A stretch of DNA of 64,000 nucleotides from CAWDMC01 sp963803295 (GCA_963803295.1 CAWDMC010000023.1:186001-250000); one strand, 5' to 3'; counted from the stretch's first letter, positions 28,401-36,987 are shown. Made by a program: numbers and translations. The notes: generated from the sequence alone by a model not told the origin.

Positions 28401-28531
28401 GGGCAGTTGCCACGGATTGCAGGGCATCGCTCCGCACCATGCCCGGACCGGGAGGCCTAACGGCGCTGGACATCGATTGCCCGAAGAACGGTGCGGTAAC
28501 CTGGAAGGTGGCGTTCGCCCAATCGCCTTGA
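25442..28531 (+). CDS. Large secreted GH36/clan-D-like glycosidase
   Basis: 1029 aa with a Sec signal (MKVPVRSVFAWLLAGAALTL ending near SSAQ). An N-terminal beta-sandwich (VKIAYDLKSGSYSATDKRD; GAIILAAGLENTLGTAVQVR) leads to an (alpha/beta)8-like centre: TVCGWYVDDYGGGPKINNTP, LPFSYTFSNMPSPDYAQAYP, LAGIMFDYPETAW and AYLHERALGSTFRPMLDVT. The Asp in GIMFDYPE is the best nucleophile candidate by comparison with clan GH-D. A C-terminal beta domain ends the protein (VAFAQSP). It may cut alpha-galactoside or related bonds, but no exact family is assigned by eye. It lies between two TPR genes on the plus-strand side of the glycan locus. Confidence 0.75.
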   Translation: MKVPVRSVFAWLLAGAALTLASSAQDTTRTLVGAATATIENAKVKIAYDLKSGSYSATDKRDRKTVFSNARLHICCASSAELIDDETYRHTVQVETVKDDLGEGKSLVIRSSAAGKPTLRLKITLHSASGAIILAAGLENTLGTAVQVRQVDPLWNARLLIPPDLEECRTLDGVAGSGATMVRKGLVRESPNNLLLTCASAAKRVSLVAGGLAYHDFAKWISINRTAGGQSSLIMTRTQELESRFATAGGRLVGYIDCGDQKESLFMGAVVRMYQITGEALTLTDGINAPWLGNVAADPREVVFTAHGLDSKKSYAVGFSWWDYENAGRVESVYASAAKDMDLAAGPGSDLLDRPGAKKVTLLAKQPLPAYRVRKQLPEQRVLLLPPEIYRDKSGYGNVQVHFTNDSVASNAVVSEIWIAEVTPGKLPSPSPPVVWFAPPSGSPRGFLNMMALDPVGRRVDTGTTYVPDDLFYIDFTTSNPFEALERYGLAVRAAQHAKPNIYDFPTVCGWYVDDYGGGPKINNTPGLVGEVEEARKAGFLKYSPVAVRLVPEPDGENVPSSSGWWDDEHYLKYGHYREPYETTEKWCKAVREHGGLPFSYTFSNMPSPDYAQAYPDQMLFNDISKLAVEHWHHEPLIAFDFSDPGFQAHMQKVWADFGKAGLAGIMFDYPETAWRPEGGFEDRYATTASVYRKTFELAREGLGPGAYLHERALGSTFRPMLDVTAGVVDSQRVWTDSPYFHPAMVRICGLRWYKNRVLYTYDMDGKQLQFARTRNPALRPEDPVIRRRAILTTLYVTAGRVLLADSFRELSPDVIHDLSRIFPMHREARSARPVDAFTGVSDPKVYDFAVTSQWHQVMFFNPDFKSDATVSAPFSGEQAGGALGLDASSRYYVYDFWNDRLVGRFRGNQHLEQMLRPGEARMLSVHRVEPHPQFLSTNRHIMQGYMDMPGPPRWDARNLVLSGKSDAVGRETYTIVLATNGYKPARAVATDCRASLRTMPGPGGLTALDIDCPKNGAVTWKVAFAQSP

Positions 28532-28659
28532 TCGCCAGATGCAAGTCGAATGCACAGACGCTACCATGGGTCTTGCTTCCGCGGGTTCAAGGTATCAAAG
28601 CTTCTTCACGATAGGCCTATGAGGTCACATCCTCGGAGATGGATTGAGGAGAGAATAAG

Positions 28660-29949
28660 ATGTACGGCTCAAGAGCCGCACCGGCGTGTCTGTGGTGTTG
28701 CGCGGTGACGCTGGCCGGCCTTCAGCAAGCACCGGCACTCCAAGTGAATCAAGCTTCGAGAGCCGCCGATGCTTCCACGCCTTCTTCCGCCCGCTCGCAG
28801 CAGGAGATCGTGCGTGCCAGGCGGCTGCTCAAGGCGGGATCGCAGAATCAGGCGATCGCGACATTAAGAGGGGTCCTGCGCGACGAACCTGAAAATGGCG
28901 ATGCTCACCTCCTGTTGGGGTCGGCTTTGGCCCTGGTACCCATACGCTCCGAGGCCCTTAAGGAACTCCAGAGGGCTGTTGAGTTGCTGCCTTCTTCTGC
29001 CATCGCGCACTTTACCTTAGGGACGGCGCAGGCCCGTTTTGGCGATACTATTGCAGCCTGCAGGGAGTTTGAAAGGACCCTTCAGCTTGCCCCCACCTTT
29101 GCGGAAGCGCACGTCAGCCTGGCGATGATTCTGGGTCAGCAAAATAATCTGACGGCGGCGCGTGATCACTTGGTCCGCGCGATTCAGATACAAGGCAAGG
29201 CACCAGCTGCGGCGCATGCACACTATTTGCTGGCCCGTGTTCTGACCGAACAAGGCGATCTCGAAAAGGCACTACAGGAGCTTACCAAGGCTATCTCTCT
29301 GCGGCCCGACGATGCCGAGGCGTTCCTGGCTCAAGGCTTAATCCGCAAGCAGCAGCATAACGACGCGGCCGCGATCGTTGCCTTCCGAAAGGCCGCTACC
29401 CTGGCACCTCGCGATTATGACGCCCAGTACGAATTGGGTGCTGCCTATCTTCGTCACGGCGACGCTGCCCAAGCCGTCGAGCACCTGCGCCAAGCCGTAA
29501 AGTCAAAACCCAACGACCGGTCCACCCTGTACCAGTTCTGCCGGGCGCTCGAGAAGGCCGGGAAGACCGGAGAAGCTAATGCCTGTGAACAAGAGCTTTC
29601 CGCAACCATACAAACGGGGCTGGTATCCGCCGCTAATGAGCTCACCGCAACGCAAGCGAACAATGCCGGAGTGGAACTTGAGAGAGCCGGGAATCTCACC
29701 GGCGCCTGGGCGAAGTACCGCGAAGCCGTAAGCCTGAATCCCAGACAAACAGTTTTCAGGCGGAATATGGCCTTGGCTCTGTGCCGCTTGGGCCGCTGGG
29801 AAGAGGGCATCGCCGAATTGCGTGAGGTGCTCAAGGAAAACCCGGATGATGCTGAGGCCACCAAGGCTCTGTACGTTGCCCTCGAAAACGCCAAGTCCGA
29901 GAAAGCCTCCGGCAATCCCTTTGGACGAACTCAATCTGAGTCAAAGTAG
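28660..29949 (+). CDS. TPR-repeat protein, secreted
   Basis: 429 aa. An N-terminal hydrophobic leader (ACLWCCAVTLAGLQQAPALQ) is followed by a run of about nine TPR units (ATLRGVLRDEPENGDAHLLL, LQRAVELLPSSAIAHFTLGT, ERTLQLAPTFAEAHVSLAMI, LTKAISLRPDDAEAFLAQGL, FRKAATLAPRDYDAQYELGA, LRQAVKSKPNDRSTLYQFCR, YREAVSLNPRQTVFRRNMAL). It resembles the TPR protein at 24226 in design but not closely in sequence. It is the last gene of the plus-strand glycan-locus run. Its role as a scaffold is inferred. Confidence 0.88.
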   Translation: MYGSRAAPACLWCCAVTLAGLQQAPALQVNQASRAADASTPSSARSQQEIVRARRLLKAGSQNQAIATLRGVLRDEPENGDAHLLLGSALALVPIRSEALKELQRAVELLPSSAIAHFTLGTAQARFGDTIAACREFERTLQLAPTFAEAHVSLAMILGQQNNLTAARDHLVRAIQIQGKAPAAAHAHYLLARVLTEQGDLEKALQELTKAISLRPDDAEAFLAQGLIRKQQHNDAAAIVAFRKAATLAPRDYDAQYELGAAYLRHGDAAQAVEHLRQAVKSKPNDRSTLYQFCRALEKAGKTGEANACEQELSATIQTGLVSAANELTATQANNAGVELERAGNLTGAWAKYREAVSLNPRQTVFRRNMALALCRLGRWEEGIAELREVLKENPDDAEATKALYVALENAKSEKASGNPFGRTQSESK

Positions 29950-30820
29950 ATCCAAAGAAACAAGATAGAGCTTCGGGAACAAAATAAAAGTCTCTGTGTC
30001 GGCAATGAACCGCGCCCATAAATTCACACCATTCCAGCTCAATGGGACTGTACGCGGCGTGCGCTCGGCCAGCCGTGACCAAAACAATGTGGAAGCATTG
30101 ACTAAACTAAAATAACGTGGATTGTTCCGGAAGCGGAACAATCCGCGCCGTTGAGAATGCGGACACTATACCCTGGGGAATCTGTGCAACAAGGTGTTGC
30201 ACCATTTGCTCGTCAGGCCAAGTCTCGACAAGGGTGAGCATGTATTGCCTTCGGCGCTCGCCAAGAATGACCCAGGAATGCTTGGTTGAAGTGACCACCC
30301 TGGGAAACAAGATGGAGAACAGGAGAGGGAACAGCACCATCCCACGCCGAAGGCGTAGAGCGGCAGGGTCGGCGGAGTCTGTAGCGTCAAGAGGTAGTCG
30401 GCAAGTTCGACGTGTTTGGATAGAAGCGCGCGATTTTGCCACAGAGGAATTGGAAGTAATCGGGGCTGACGGCGAGGTCCACGCGTCCTATCTTGCCTAC
30501 CTGCGCAGCAAAGTTAACCTCCACCCGCAACCGGCAACACCGCGGCTACCACGGACTGATTTTTAACCCCGCCCCCGAAAACCGGCCTCTGTTCAGATTT
30601 CTGCGTTTTTACATGCGCGCCGACATTGTGGGCGAGCGACGCACAACTCGGAAGTTGCACCTACTACCAGCGCCAGCGCGTGGCCCCGATGCGAAGGATA
30701 GCTGGTGAGAACAGCCCTGATATTCTGTTAACGTAGCGAGGTACTTGGCAGTTTCGGGACAGTTGTCCCGCCATCCCATTGATTGCCCCTTCGAGAATGA
30801 CACGGTGAGGCGTCTGCCGA
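29950..30820. other. Gene-poor stretch after the glycan locus
   Basis: I find no gene I can support here. Short open frames on both strands (for example 30117-30566 plus, 30107-30442 minus) have no family resemblance, and their Arg/Ser-rich composition is typical of random frames in GC-rich DNA. The strongest element is the palindrome at 30119-30144. The right end runs into the truncated SbcC-like gene, so this is probably a deletion or rearrangement junction. Confidence 0.5.
30119..30144. repeat. Perfect 11-bp inverted repeat
   Basis: GGATTGTTCCG-gaag-CGGAACAATCC is a perfect stem with a 4-base loop. No T-run follows in either direction, so it is not a classical terminator. A protein-binding site or a REP-like element is possible. 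No second copy was noticed in the window. Confidence 0.6.
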
Positions 30821-31879
30821 ATGGCTGCTGCGGTGGGAACGCTTTCGGCTTGCACAAAGCCGTTTGGGCTTGTAGAAATCAACCATTATGGGCTCGCCGG
30901 CAAATCAGGGCAGGTCTTGCCGTATCTCGGTGATGAAGAGCTCCTTCCGCCGGAGCTTACGAAACAACTGCGGGAGTGTGAGCGTGAGCGCCTGCGGCTC
31001 GATGCTCTTAGAGAACAGGCGGAAGAGTTGCGAGTCGCGGCGGCTCGCCGGGCGGAGGGCGAGGAAACCCTGCGAAGGCTGGCCCAGAAGGAGGGTGTCA
31101 CCAGGGATCAGGTAAGTCGTGCTGACCAGGCGCTTGACGGATTTCGTGACCTTGCGAAGCAATTGGACATCGCAGGCAAGCAGATCGCAGCCCTCGATCG
31201 CGATCTCTCGGCTCACCGGCAGGAGCGCGAGCGGCTTATCGCTCGGAAGGCCCAGGTGGAACAGCAGAGAGCGCAGATAGAAGCTGCGCGGGCGCGCTCG
31301 GCTACCCTGGCCGAGGAACTCGCCCAAACTCGAGTCGAGCGCGATGACTTTGACTACCTCGGGAAGGTGTTCGGGCCGGATGAAATTCAGCTGTGCGAGA
31401 TCCGGTCGGCCGGACCGGGTTTGTCAGGCCTGGCGAACGCCATGCTCGAAGGCTGCTTCGACAATAAGTTCGCAGTCCGCTTCCTCACCCAGCGGCCCAA
31501 GGCGGACGGGCGGGGCTACGTCGATGACTTCGATGTCGAGGTGCGGAACAAAACGCTTGACCGTACCTGCCTTGCGGACGAGCTGTCGGGAGGCCAGTTC
31601 GTGCTGGTGAACGAGGCCGTCAACCTGGCGATCGCGATCTACAACATGCGGCAGGGAGAGGGCATTCGCTATGAAACCCTCTTCCGGGATGAGACGGTGG
31701 GGGCGCTGGACACTCACAATGCGAGGGAATACGTGCGCATGCTGCGGCACGCCATGGATCTCGGTGGGTTCCACCAGATCATCTTTATTTGCCATCAGCC
31801 TCAAGTCTGGGAGCTGGCGGACCAGGTGCTCGAAGTGCGGAACGGCCAGGTCCTGCTCAAGCCACCGGCTGCGACGTAA
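30821..31879 (+). pseudogene. SbcC/SMC-like ATPase, C-terminal half only
   Basis: About residues 40-165 are coiled coil rich in Arg, Glu, Ala and Gln (RECERERLRLDALREQAEEL and following). They are followed by the C-terminal ATPase lobe: signature DELSGGQ, Walker B and D-loop (ETLFRDETVGALD) and H-loop (FICHQ). The N-terminal lobe with Walker A (GxNGxGKST), present in all complete SbcC/Rad50/SMC proteins, is missing, and members are normally near 1,000 aa against 352 here. The first 40 residues do not look related, so ATG 30821 is likely fortuitous. Without Walker A no ATP cycle is possible unless a partner supplies it. It is followed 129 bp later by a broken AAA ATPase gene. Confidence 0.75.
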
Positions 31880-32008
31880 GGGATGTATCGCAGCGTAGTT
31901 TCGAACGACCGACCTGGGTTCTGCGACAACCGGCAGGTGTCAACAACCAACAACAAACCAGCCACACAACAATAAGAGTCTTTGCATTCTTGATGAGAGG
32001 AGATGTTC

Positions 32009-32958
32009 ATGAAACCCTCAGGTATAGGCGACGCCTTGCGCGTCCTCGTTAATTCTCGGCAACCGGTCTTCCTTTTGGGCCCAGTCGGGGTAGGCAAGTC
32101 CTCGGTGGTGCGTCAGCTGGCCGAAGCACTAAGTGTTCCCCTCCAGGACGTCCGCGCCCTCTTGCTCGATCCCGTTCGACCTGCGCGATTTGCCCTTCCT
32201 GGGAACCGACGGTCGCTCCAAATGGGCCACACCCGATTTCTTGCCGCAGCAGGGATCCGGCATTCTCTTCCTCGACGAACTCAACGCCGCGCCGGCAATG
32301 GTGCAGGCCAGTTGTTACCAACTGGTGCTGGACCGCAAGCTGGGCGAATACACCCTGCCCGAGGGCTGGGCCATTATCGCCGCCGGCAACCGCGACTCGG
32401 ACCGTGCCGTGACCACTCGAATGCCGACCCCCCTTGCGGAACCGCTTCGTGCACCTGGAATTCGAGGCCGACGCCCAGGAATGGTCCGAGTGGGCGATCC
32501 AGGCGGGGGTTTTTCCGGAGGTGATTGCCTTCCTTCGCTTCCGCCCTGAGCTGCTTAGCCTTCCGGATGAGGATGCACACGCCTTTCCCTCACCGCGTTC
32601 CTGGGAGTTTGTGTCGCGCATTCTCGATTCCCTCGGCTCGCACTCGAACCCCTCGATTGAGCACGAGGTCATTGCGGGTGCCGTGGGGACCGGCGCGGCG
32701 ACCGAGTTCACTGCCTTCTTGCGCATGTTCAGGGATCTTCCCAACATCGATGCTATTCTGTTGCACCCCCTCCAGGAATCCGTCCCGGAGAACGCGGTCG
32801 CGCAGTATGCGGTGGCTTCGGCGCTGGCCCGATGCGCTTCCGATACCAACTTCGACCGCATTTGCCTGTACCTGAACCGCCTCCCGACTGAGTTTCGGGT
32901 GCTGTGTGTGCGGGATGCTACGCTTCGCGAGCCAGCCATCCGCTGCACCGCCGGCTAA
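32009..32958 (+). pseudogene. MoxR-like AAA+ ATPase with two frameshifts
   Basis: Three successive frames form one AAA+ protein. Frame 1 (from ATG 32009, GAGAGG upstream) has Walker A: LLGPVGVGKSSVVRQLAEAL. An extra base near 32171-32176 moves it to frame 2, with Walker B FLDELNAAP, KLGEYTLPEGW and the sensor AAGNRDSDRAVTTRMPTPL. An extra C in the C6 run at 32428-32433 moves it to frame 3: RNRFVHLEFEADAQEW, FPSPRSWEFVSRIL, YLNRLPTEF. The C-terminus is also cut (RDATLREPAIRCTAG). MoxR ATPases usually work with VWA-domain partners, and none is present. Both indels could be assembly errors, but the lost tail argues for true decay. Confidence 0.8.
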
Positions 32959-33180
32959 GATAATTCGCCGTGGAGAATCACCACGCGATCGCATAGTGCA
33001 TATTCTCGGGATTTGGGCACCTATTACGTGCGATGCTGGGCACTGGTTGTCGGCTGCAGTAATGCTGCGGTGGTTTCCCAGTCCCTCCTCATCGAAGCAC
33101 CACCGCAGGGCAAGGCCCGTGCTTATTCACGCTCGCTCGAAGGGGGGCTTGGGGGCCACCTTTCATTTTCACGAATGCCC

Positions 33181-33186
33181 TATAAT
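33181..33186 (+). promoter_or_regulatory. TATAAT -10 box at leaderless distance from ATG 33193
   Basis: A perfect TATAAT ends 6 bp before ATG 33193, and there is no Shine-Dalgarno sequence before that ATG. This spacing is typical of leaderless transcripts that start at or next to the initiation codon. No strong -35 is seen. Confidence 0.45.
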
Positions 33187-33192
33187 CTCCTG

Positions 33193-35259
33193 ATGGCGGA
33201 AACGGCGCAGCGGAATGAATCGGCGGCCACCTTTGCATGGCTGTCGGAGACGTTTGCAACTCCACCCCGTAAACTCTGGGACGTAATTCGGGGACGAATG
33301 CTGGGTGTAACGCAGTCCTTTGGGTACTCGCAGGACTGGGTCTCGGACTTCTGGCTGGCCAGAAACTCCCAGACCACAGTGGGAATACTCGTGCCCAAAT
33401 GGGACCCGCCGGAGTTGTTAGACGAGTGGCCGACCCTAGGCGTTGAAGCGCTGCACGAATCGTCGGGACGTCGAACGAACCATTCGGCCTTCGTAAGCCT
33501 GCTGCAGGAAAAGGCTGTTTCGGTTACCGAGGATCACGAGGAGGCCCTCAAAGTTTTCATGCGGCGGGAATCGGAAATCCAGCGGCTCGCGGATGTCCGC
33601 ATGATCCAAGGAGAACACGTGCGGGCGTGGCTCGGGACAGCGTTGGGGAGTCTGCTCATGTCGATCACGCTAACGCCGCAGGACTCTCCGGCGGCACTGG
33701 TTCAAGGGACGGTAGACCGTCTGGCCATGCCCCTACAGTTTCAGTTTCCGCAAGCCTGGGCGAACGAGTTTGAGGAGCGGAGACTCGATCTACTCTACAA
33801 CCTGCGAGTAAGCCCCGACGGCACGCTGGTAGCCTCCGATTTGAGAGTGGGGCAGGGAGAGGCATGGAGAGAACATTGGGGATGGCTGACCGCCGAGATT
33901 GGCGCGGCGGAGATGTTGGATGCGCTTCGGGTGGCGGTGCGGCTGATGCGATGTGTGCCGTTAGTTGCCGGGCTTCTGGCGGCATTGCAGTCGGACCAAG
34001 CGTATTTGCAGACTATTGCACTGGCGGTGGTGCGACGCTGGTTGCTTACGCTGAAGGCGATGACCTGGCTGGAGACGGCGCTCCAGCACCCCTGGGAAGT
34101 GGTTCGGCCGCAGGACCTGGCGTGCTTCGCGTTCAACGCGGTCAAGCCGGAATGGCCGCGACGGCTTTTGGGAATCAGTCACCGGTCGGAGGACGTGAAG
34201 AGGGCGCTCATGCAGATGAAGGTGTGGCGGAGCAGCCGTTGCGCCATTGACGCGAATTATGTGCCGGCATGGGAGACCAACACGGGCATGATGTGGGGGC
34301 TGTTTGCTGCGTCACCTGCGATTGCGCGAATCGCGTCACCGGCTTATACCCAATCCGTCTGGTGTCGCCGCGAGTTCGAGATCACGCAGTATCTTTTGGA
34401 GCACAGCGACTACCTGGAGGAGCGCTGGGTGATCGATGTTGAGCAGACGAACCTGGTGTCGCTGGATGGCTTAGCGGTACTGGAGGGGGAGCAGACTCTT
34501 CTGAACTCGTTCCCACCGCTGTGCCAGGTTTGGGCACCGAAACCCATGCCCGAATGGGAGGTGAAGACATTGCGGGCGGCGGCTGGACTGCGACTCATCA
34601 ACGTGTTTCTCGGGAATGCAGAACTGGCGAATCGCGTCGCGGAGAAGCTTGCGATTGGCCTGAAAATGCCTGCTCCGGCGCCCACTAACAATCCCAACGG
34701 CTGGGATACCTATGCGAGGATCTTTGCCGAATTGCGGGCATTGACCGGCGGTGAATCGGCGCAGTTCCCCCTTCGTTTGCCGACGGGCTACAGCGAGGAG
34801 GCTCTGCAAAGGGATGCTGAATGGTCCCAGAGGATTCCGGACTTGAGTAGCGGGACACCGGCTCTTTGCGACATCCTGGTGGCGCTAGAATGGTACCGAG
34901 TGGAGTGGCCGGCGATGCTAAAACAGCGCCTAGGCGATTTTCTCGTGATCGATTGCCAGAGACTGACGCCCGAGCAGTGGAGTGCGAACGAGCACGTGAG
35001 CCTGCTTCGAGGGCTGGCTGCGATGCGGGCACCCGGACCTATGTGGTTTTTGCAGTTGGCGGGCCAGCAAGTGGAGAAGTGGCCGCTGGTAGGAGACCGG
35101 CCCATCTTCACTGAGCATGTTTCCAGTCAGTTCGCGTGGATGATGGAGACCTGGATCGAGAGGGGGGAGGCGCAGGCACTCTTTCCGTCGGCTTCGGGGC
35201 TGGAGTTTTCGGTGGAACTTGCCGGAATGTTTGAGAATGGAGGACCGGCAGAGAAATAG
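33193..35259 (+). CDS. TIR-domain protein with TIR in the centre, unknown flanks
   Basis: 688 aa from ATG 33193; an ATG at 33175 and one at 33013 are in frame but lie before the TATAAT box and read poorly. Residues about 324-425 fit a TIR domain. Strand A and the first loop read LLGISHRSEDVKRAL (consensus ISYSSED). The alpha-C motif reads SPAYTQSVWCRREFEI, residues 382-397, placing Glu394 where TIR NADases keep their catalytic Glu. The approach region VPAWETNTGMMWGLFAAS resembles the usual loop and helix ahead of it. Residues 1-320 and 430-688 match nothing I know and have no membrane segment. TIR usually sits at an end, so this central position is unusual. The neighbours are remains of SbcC-like and MoxR ATPases, a context like a decayed defence island. 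Both NADase activity and immunity are inference. Confidence 0.7.
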   Translation: MAETAQRNESAATFAWLSETFATPPRKLWDVIRGRMLGVTQSFGYSQDWVSDFWLARNSQTTVGILVPKWDPPELLDEWPTLGVEALHESSGRRTNHSAFVSLLQEKAVSVTEDHEEALKVFMRRESEIQRLADVRMIQGEHVRAWLGTALGSLLMSITLTPQDSPAALVQGTVDRLAMPLQFQFPQAWANEFEERRLDLLYNLRVSPDGTLVASDLRVGQGEAWREHWGWLTAEIGAAEMLDALRVAVRLMRCVPLVAGLLAALQSDQAYLQTIALAVVRRWLLTLKAMTWLETALQHPWEVVRPQDLACFAFNAVKPEWPRRLLGISHRSEDVKRALMQMKVWRSSRCAIDANYVPAWETNTGMMWGLFAASPAIARIASPAYTQSVWCRREFEITQYLLEHSDYLEERWVIDVEQTNLVSLDGLAVLEGEQTLLNSFPPLCQVWAPKPMPEWEVKTLRAAAGLRLINVFLGNAELANRVAEKLAIGLKMPAPAPTNNPNGWDTYARIFAELRALTGGESAQFPLRLPTGYSEEALQRDAEWSQRIPDLSSGTPALCDILVALEWYRVEWPAMLKQRLGDFLVIDCQRLTPEQWSANEHVSLLRGLAAMRAPGPMWFLQLAGQQVEKWPLVGDRPIFTEHVSSQFAWMMETWIERGEAQALFPSASGLEFSVELAGMFENGGPAEK

Positions 35260-35475
35260 GGTATAGACGGACGTGGAGCGGGTTCCCGCCTTGCCCTGGG
35301 CGGGTGGGGACGCCCGGCTGGCTCGCCAGAAGGCTGCTCCACTTTACCGAAAGCACCAACGCTCTCGAAAAACCTCGGAACGTGTTCGAGGACACACCTC
35401 CTCCTTTGTCGCTCAGCGTAGAGGAATGAATCGATCCTTAAACCCTTCGGTGCCAGGCACGATTCATCCTCATTA

Positions 35476-35493
35476 GCGGGAGCCAGCTCCCGC
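35476..35493. repeat. Short palindrome GCGGGAGC-ca-GCTCCCGC
   Basis: A perfect 8-bp stem with a 2-base loop, lying 58 bp before the nucleoside-hydrolase start. A similar GC-rich arm (GAGCGGGTTCCCGC) occurs about 200 bp upstream. It is probably an interspersed palindromic element and has no U-tract. Confidence 0.5.
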
Positions 35494-35550
35494 CCTCCAA
35501 ACTGTCGCACCGCAGGCGGCCGCTAGAATACGCTAATGTGAGGAGGATGA

Positions 35551-36537
35551 ATGAAGAATCCGAAAGCTTGTCTTGCCGTCTTGGGCCCGATTGCGGTGAT
35601 GTTTCTCTTTCTCCTATCCATGGCCTCGACCTGCCGCGCGCAGGAAGCCGGGGCTCCTTATCCCGTCGTTTATTCAACGGATCTATATTATACAATCGAT
35701 GACATCGACGACCACTTCGATGCCGCCACTCTATTGAAGTCACCCGAGGTTGATCTTAAAGGGATCATTCTCGATAATCATCACTACCCTAGCGACGGCG
35801 AAAAAGTGCTGGAGAAGATCATGGCTTTGAGCGGTCACACGGTGCCGGTGGTCAAGGGGCTGGGGCTCTTTGAGATGCGTTCTTTGCAGGACCAGGGCCT
35901 TTATGTGGATGACCAGGGAGGCGTCGATCTGATTTTGAAGACCTTGCGGGAGTCCGACCGCAAAGTTGCGCTCATCGCGGTGGGTAGCATGACCGACTTT
36001 GCCGTGGCGTATCTGCGCGATCCGGCGCTGCTGGCGAAAAAGGTCGATGCGGTGTACGTGGTGGCGGGCTCGGCGGAAAGCCCCGTCCAGGATTACAACG
36101 TGATGCTTGACCCCATGGCTTTCGTCGCCTTGATGCGCTCCAACCTGCCGACCGTTTGGGTGCCGGTGGACTCCAGCATGTGGTACTTCCCGGCGCAACA
36201 ACTGCTGGTTCCCGAAAAGAACGCGCTGTCGCATTTCCTGCTTCAGGAGCTGCTCTATTGGTACCTGCACAACGACTGGAAGAATAACGTGCACAAGGAT
36301 CGCTACGAGTATTACGACCTTGGTCGCTGGATGTGGTCAACGCCAGCCTTCGTTCAGGTGATTCACGATGTGCACGCGGCAGAGATGTTTGACCTTATCC
36401 CCTGCAAGGTGGACTTCGATGAGCGCGGGGTGATGAAGAATCTGCAACTGGGCGTCGCCAATTCCAACATTCGCGTGGTTAAGAATGTGAATGGCAAAAA
36501 GCTGAACGAATTCCTGGTTTCCCGTATCACGCGGTAG
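35551..36537 (+). CDS. Secreted nucleoside hydrolase-family protein
   Basis: 328 aa with a strong GAGGAGG before ATG 35551 and a Sec signal (MFLFLLSMASTCRAQ, cleavage near residue 30). The mature start YSTDLYYTIDDIDDHFDAAT is the calcium-binding DxDxGxDD-type box of IUNH nucleoside hydrolases, with a Tyr-Tyr insertion in place of Pro-Gly. Later motifs fit as well: LIAVGSMTDFAVAYLRDPAL (usual GPLTNLA), VYVVAGSAESPVQDYNVMLD (usual G..EFN...DPEA) and VIHDVHAAEM (C-terminal HD box). It is a distant member, so ribohydrolase activity on nucleosides is likely but the substrate is uncertain. It stands alone between a repeat-bearing gap and pseudogenes. Confidence 0.8.
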   Translation: MKNPKACLAVLGPIAVMFLFLLSMASTCRAQEAGAPYPVVYSTDLYYTIDDIDDHFDAATLLKSPEVDLKGIILDNHHYPSDGEKVLEKIMALSGHTVPVVKGLGLFEMRSLQDQGLYVDDQGGVDLILKTLRESDRKVALIAVGSMTDFAVAYLRDPALLAKKVDAVYVVAGSAESPVQDYNVMLDPMAFVALMRSNLPTVWVPVDSSMWYFPAQQLLVPEKNALSHFLLQELLYWYLHNDWKNNVHKDRYEYYDLGRWMWSTPAFVQVIHDVHAAEMFDLIPCKVDFDERGVMKNLQLGVANSNIRVVKNVNGKKLNEFLVSRITR

Positions 36538-36539
36538 GG

Positions 36540-36555
36540 GTTGTCGACCGACAAC
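36540..36555. repeat. Hairpin after the nucleoside hydrolase gene
   Basis: GTTGTCG-ac-CGACAAC, a perfect 7-bp stem, begins 3 bp after the stop codon. It could stabilise the mRNA end. There is no T-run, so a rho-independent terminator is not supported. Confidence 0.4.
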
Positions 36556-36618
36556 GGGATAAATTGGCGAGGTCGAACTGCTTAAGACGCGCTCAAAGAT
36601 GTCATGCCTGGATCTCGC

Positions 36619-36987
36619 TCACACAGCGCGAAGGAGGTCACGGAGCGGGCCGCGCATGAAGACCCTTTTTGAAAGCGGAAATCGTCGAATACTCTCCGGC
36701 GGGGTGTCACTCTTCTCCTCACAAACCCGGAACCAGATGTACTGAAAACGGAAAAGGTGTTCGATGAGCGAGCGGAACAGGATTTGTACACCGTAGACAT
36801 TCTCCGTTTCAGCGGGGTCGAGTATGCCGTTCCTGATAAAGTCCGTGCTGGCGATGAACGAAAGGAAGACCGCCACCGTTTTGGGATGCGACCGGTGTCA
36901 TGAATGCCATCACCGGCGGGATAAATTCCTCGATGTTCTCGTGGGTGTCGGAGTTGCGCTCCTGCAGGGTCTCGAGGTCTATCATGG
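36619..36987 (-). pseudogene. DUF5677-like protein remnant, frameshifted
   Basis: From ATG 36987 the frame gives MIDLETLQERNSDTHENIEE and FIPPVMAFM. A shift near 36880-36870 then leads to the frame VAVFLSFIASTDFIRNGIL, ENVYGVQILFRSLIEHLFRF and QYIWFRVCEEKSD, which resembles the helical core of DUF5677-like proteins (R-S-L-I-E-H motif). It stops at 36619, shorter than the usual 200-300 aa. I read it as a broken, truncated gene whose function was unknown even when intact. Confidence 0.55.

Noticed and set aside
30117..30566. An Arg/Ser-rich 149-codon frame starting inside the 11-bp palindrome.
   Set aside because: No ribosome site, no relatives, and composition typical of a random GC-rich frame.
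35476..35493. Palindrome considered as a rho-independent terminator for the TIR gene.
   Set aside because: No T-tract, and it lies over 200 bp past the stop codon; kept only as a repeat.
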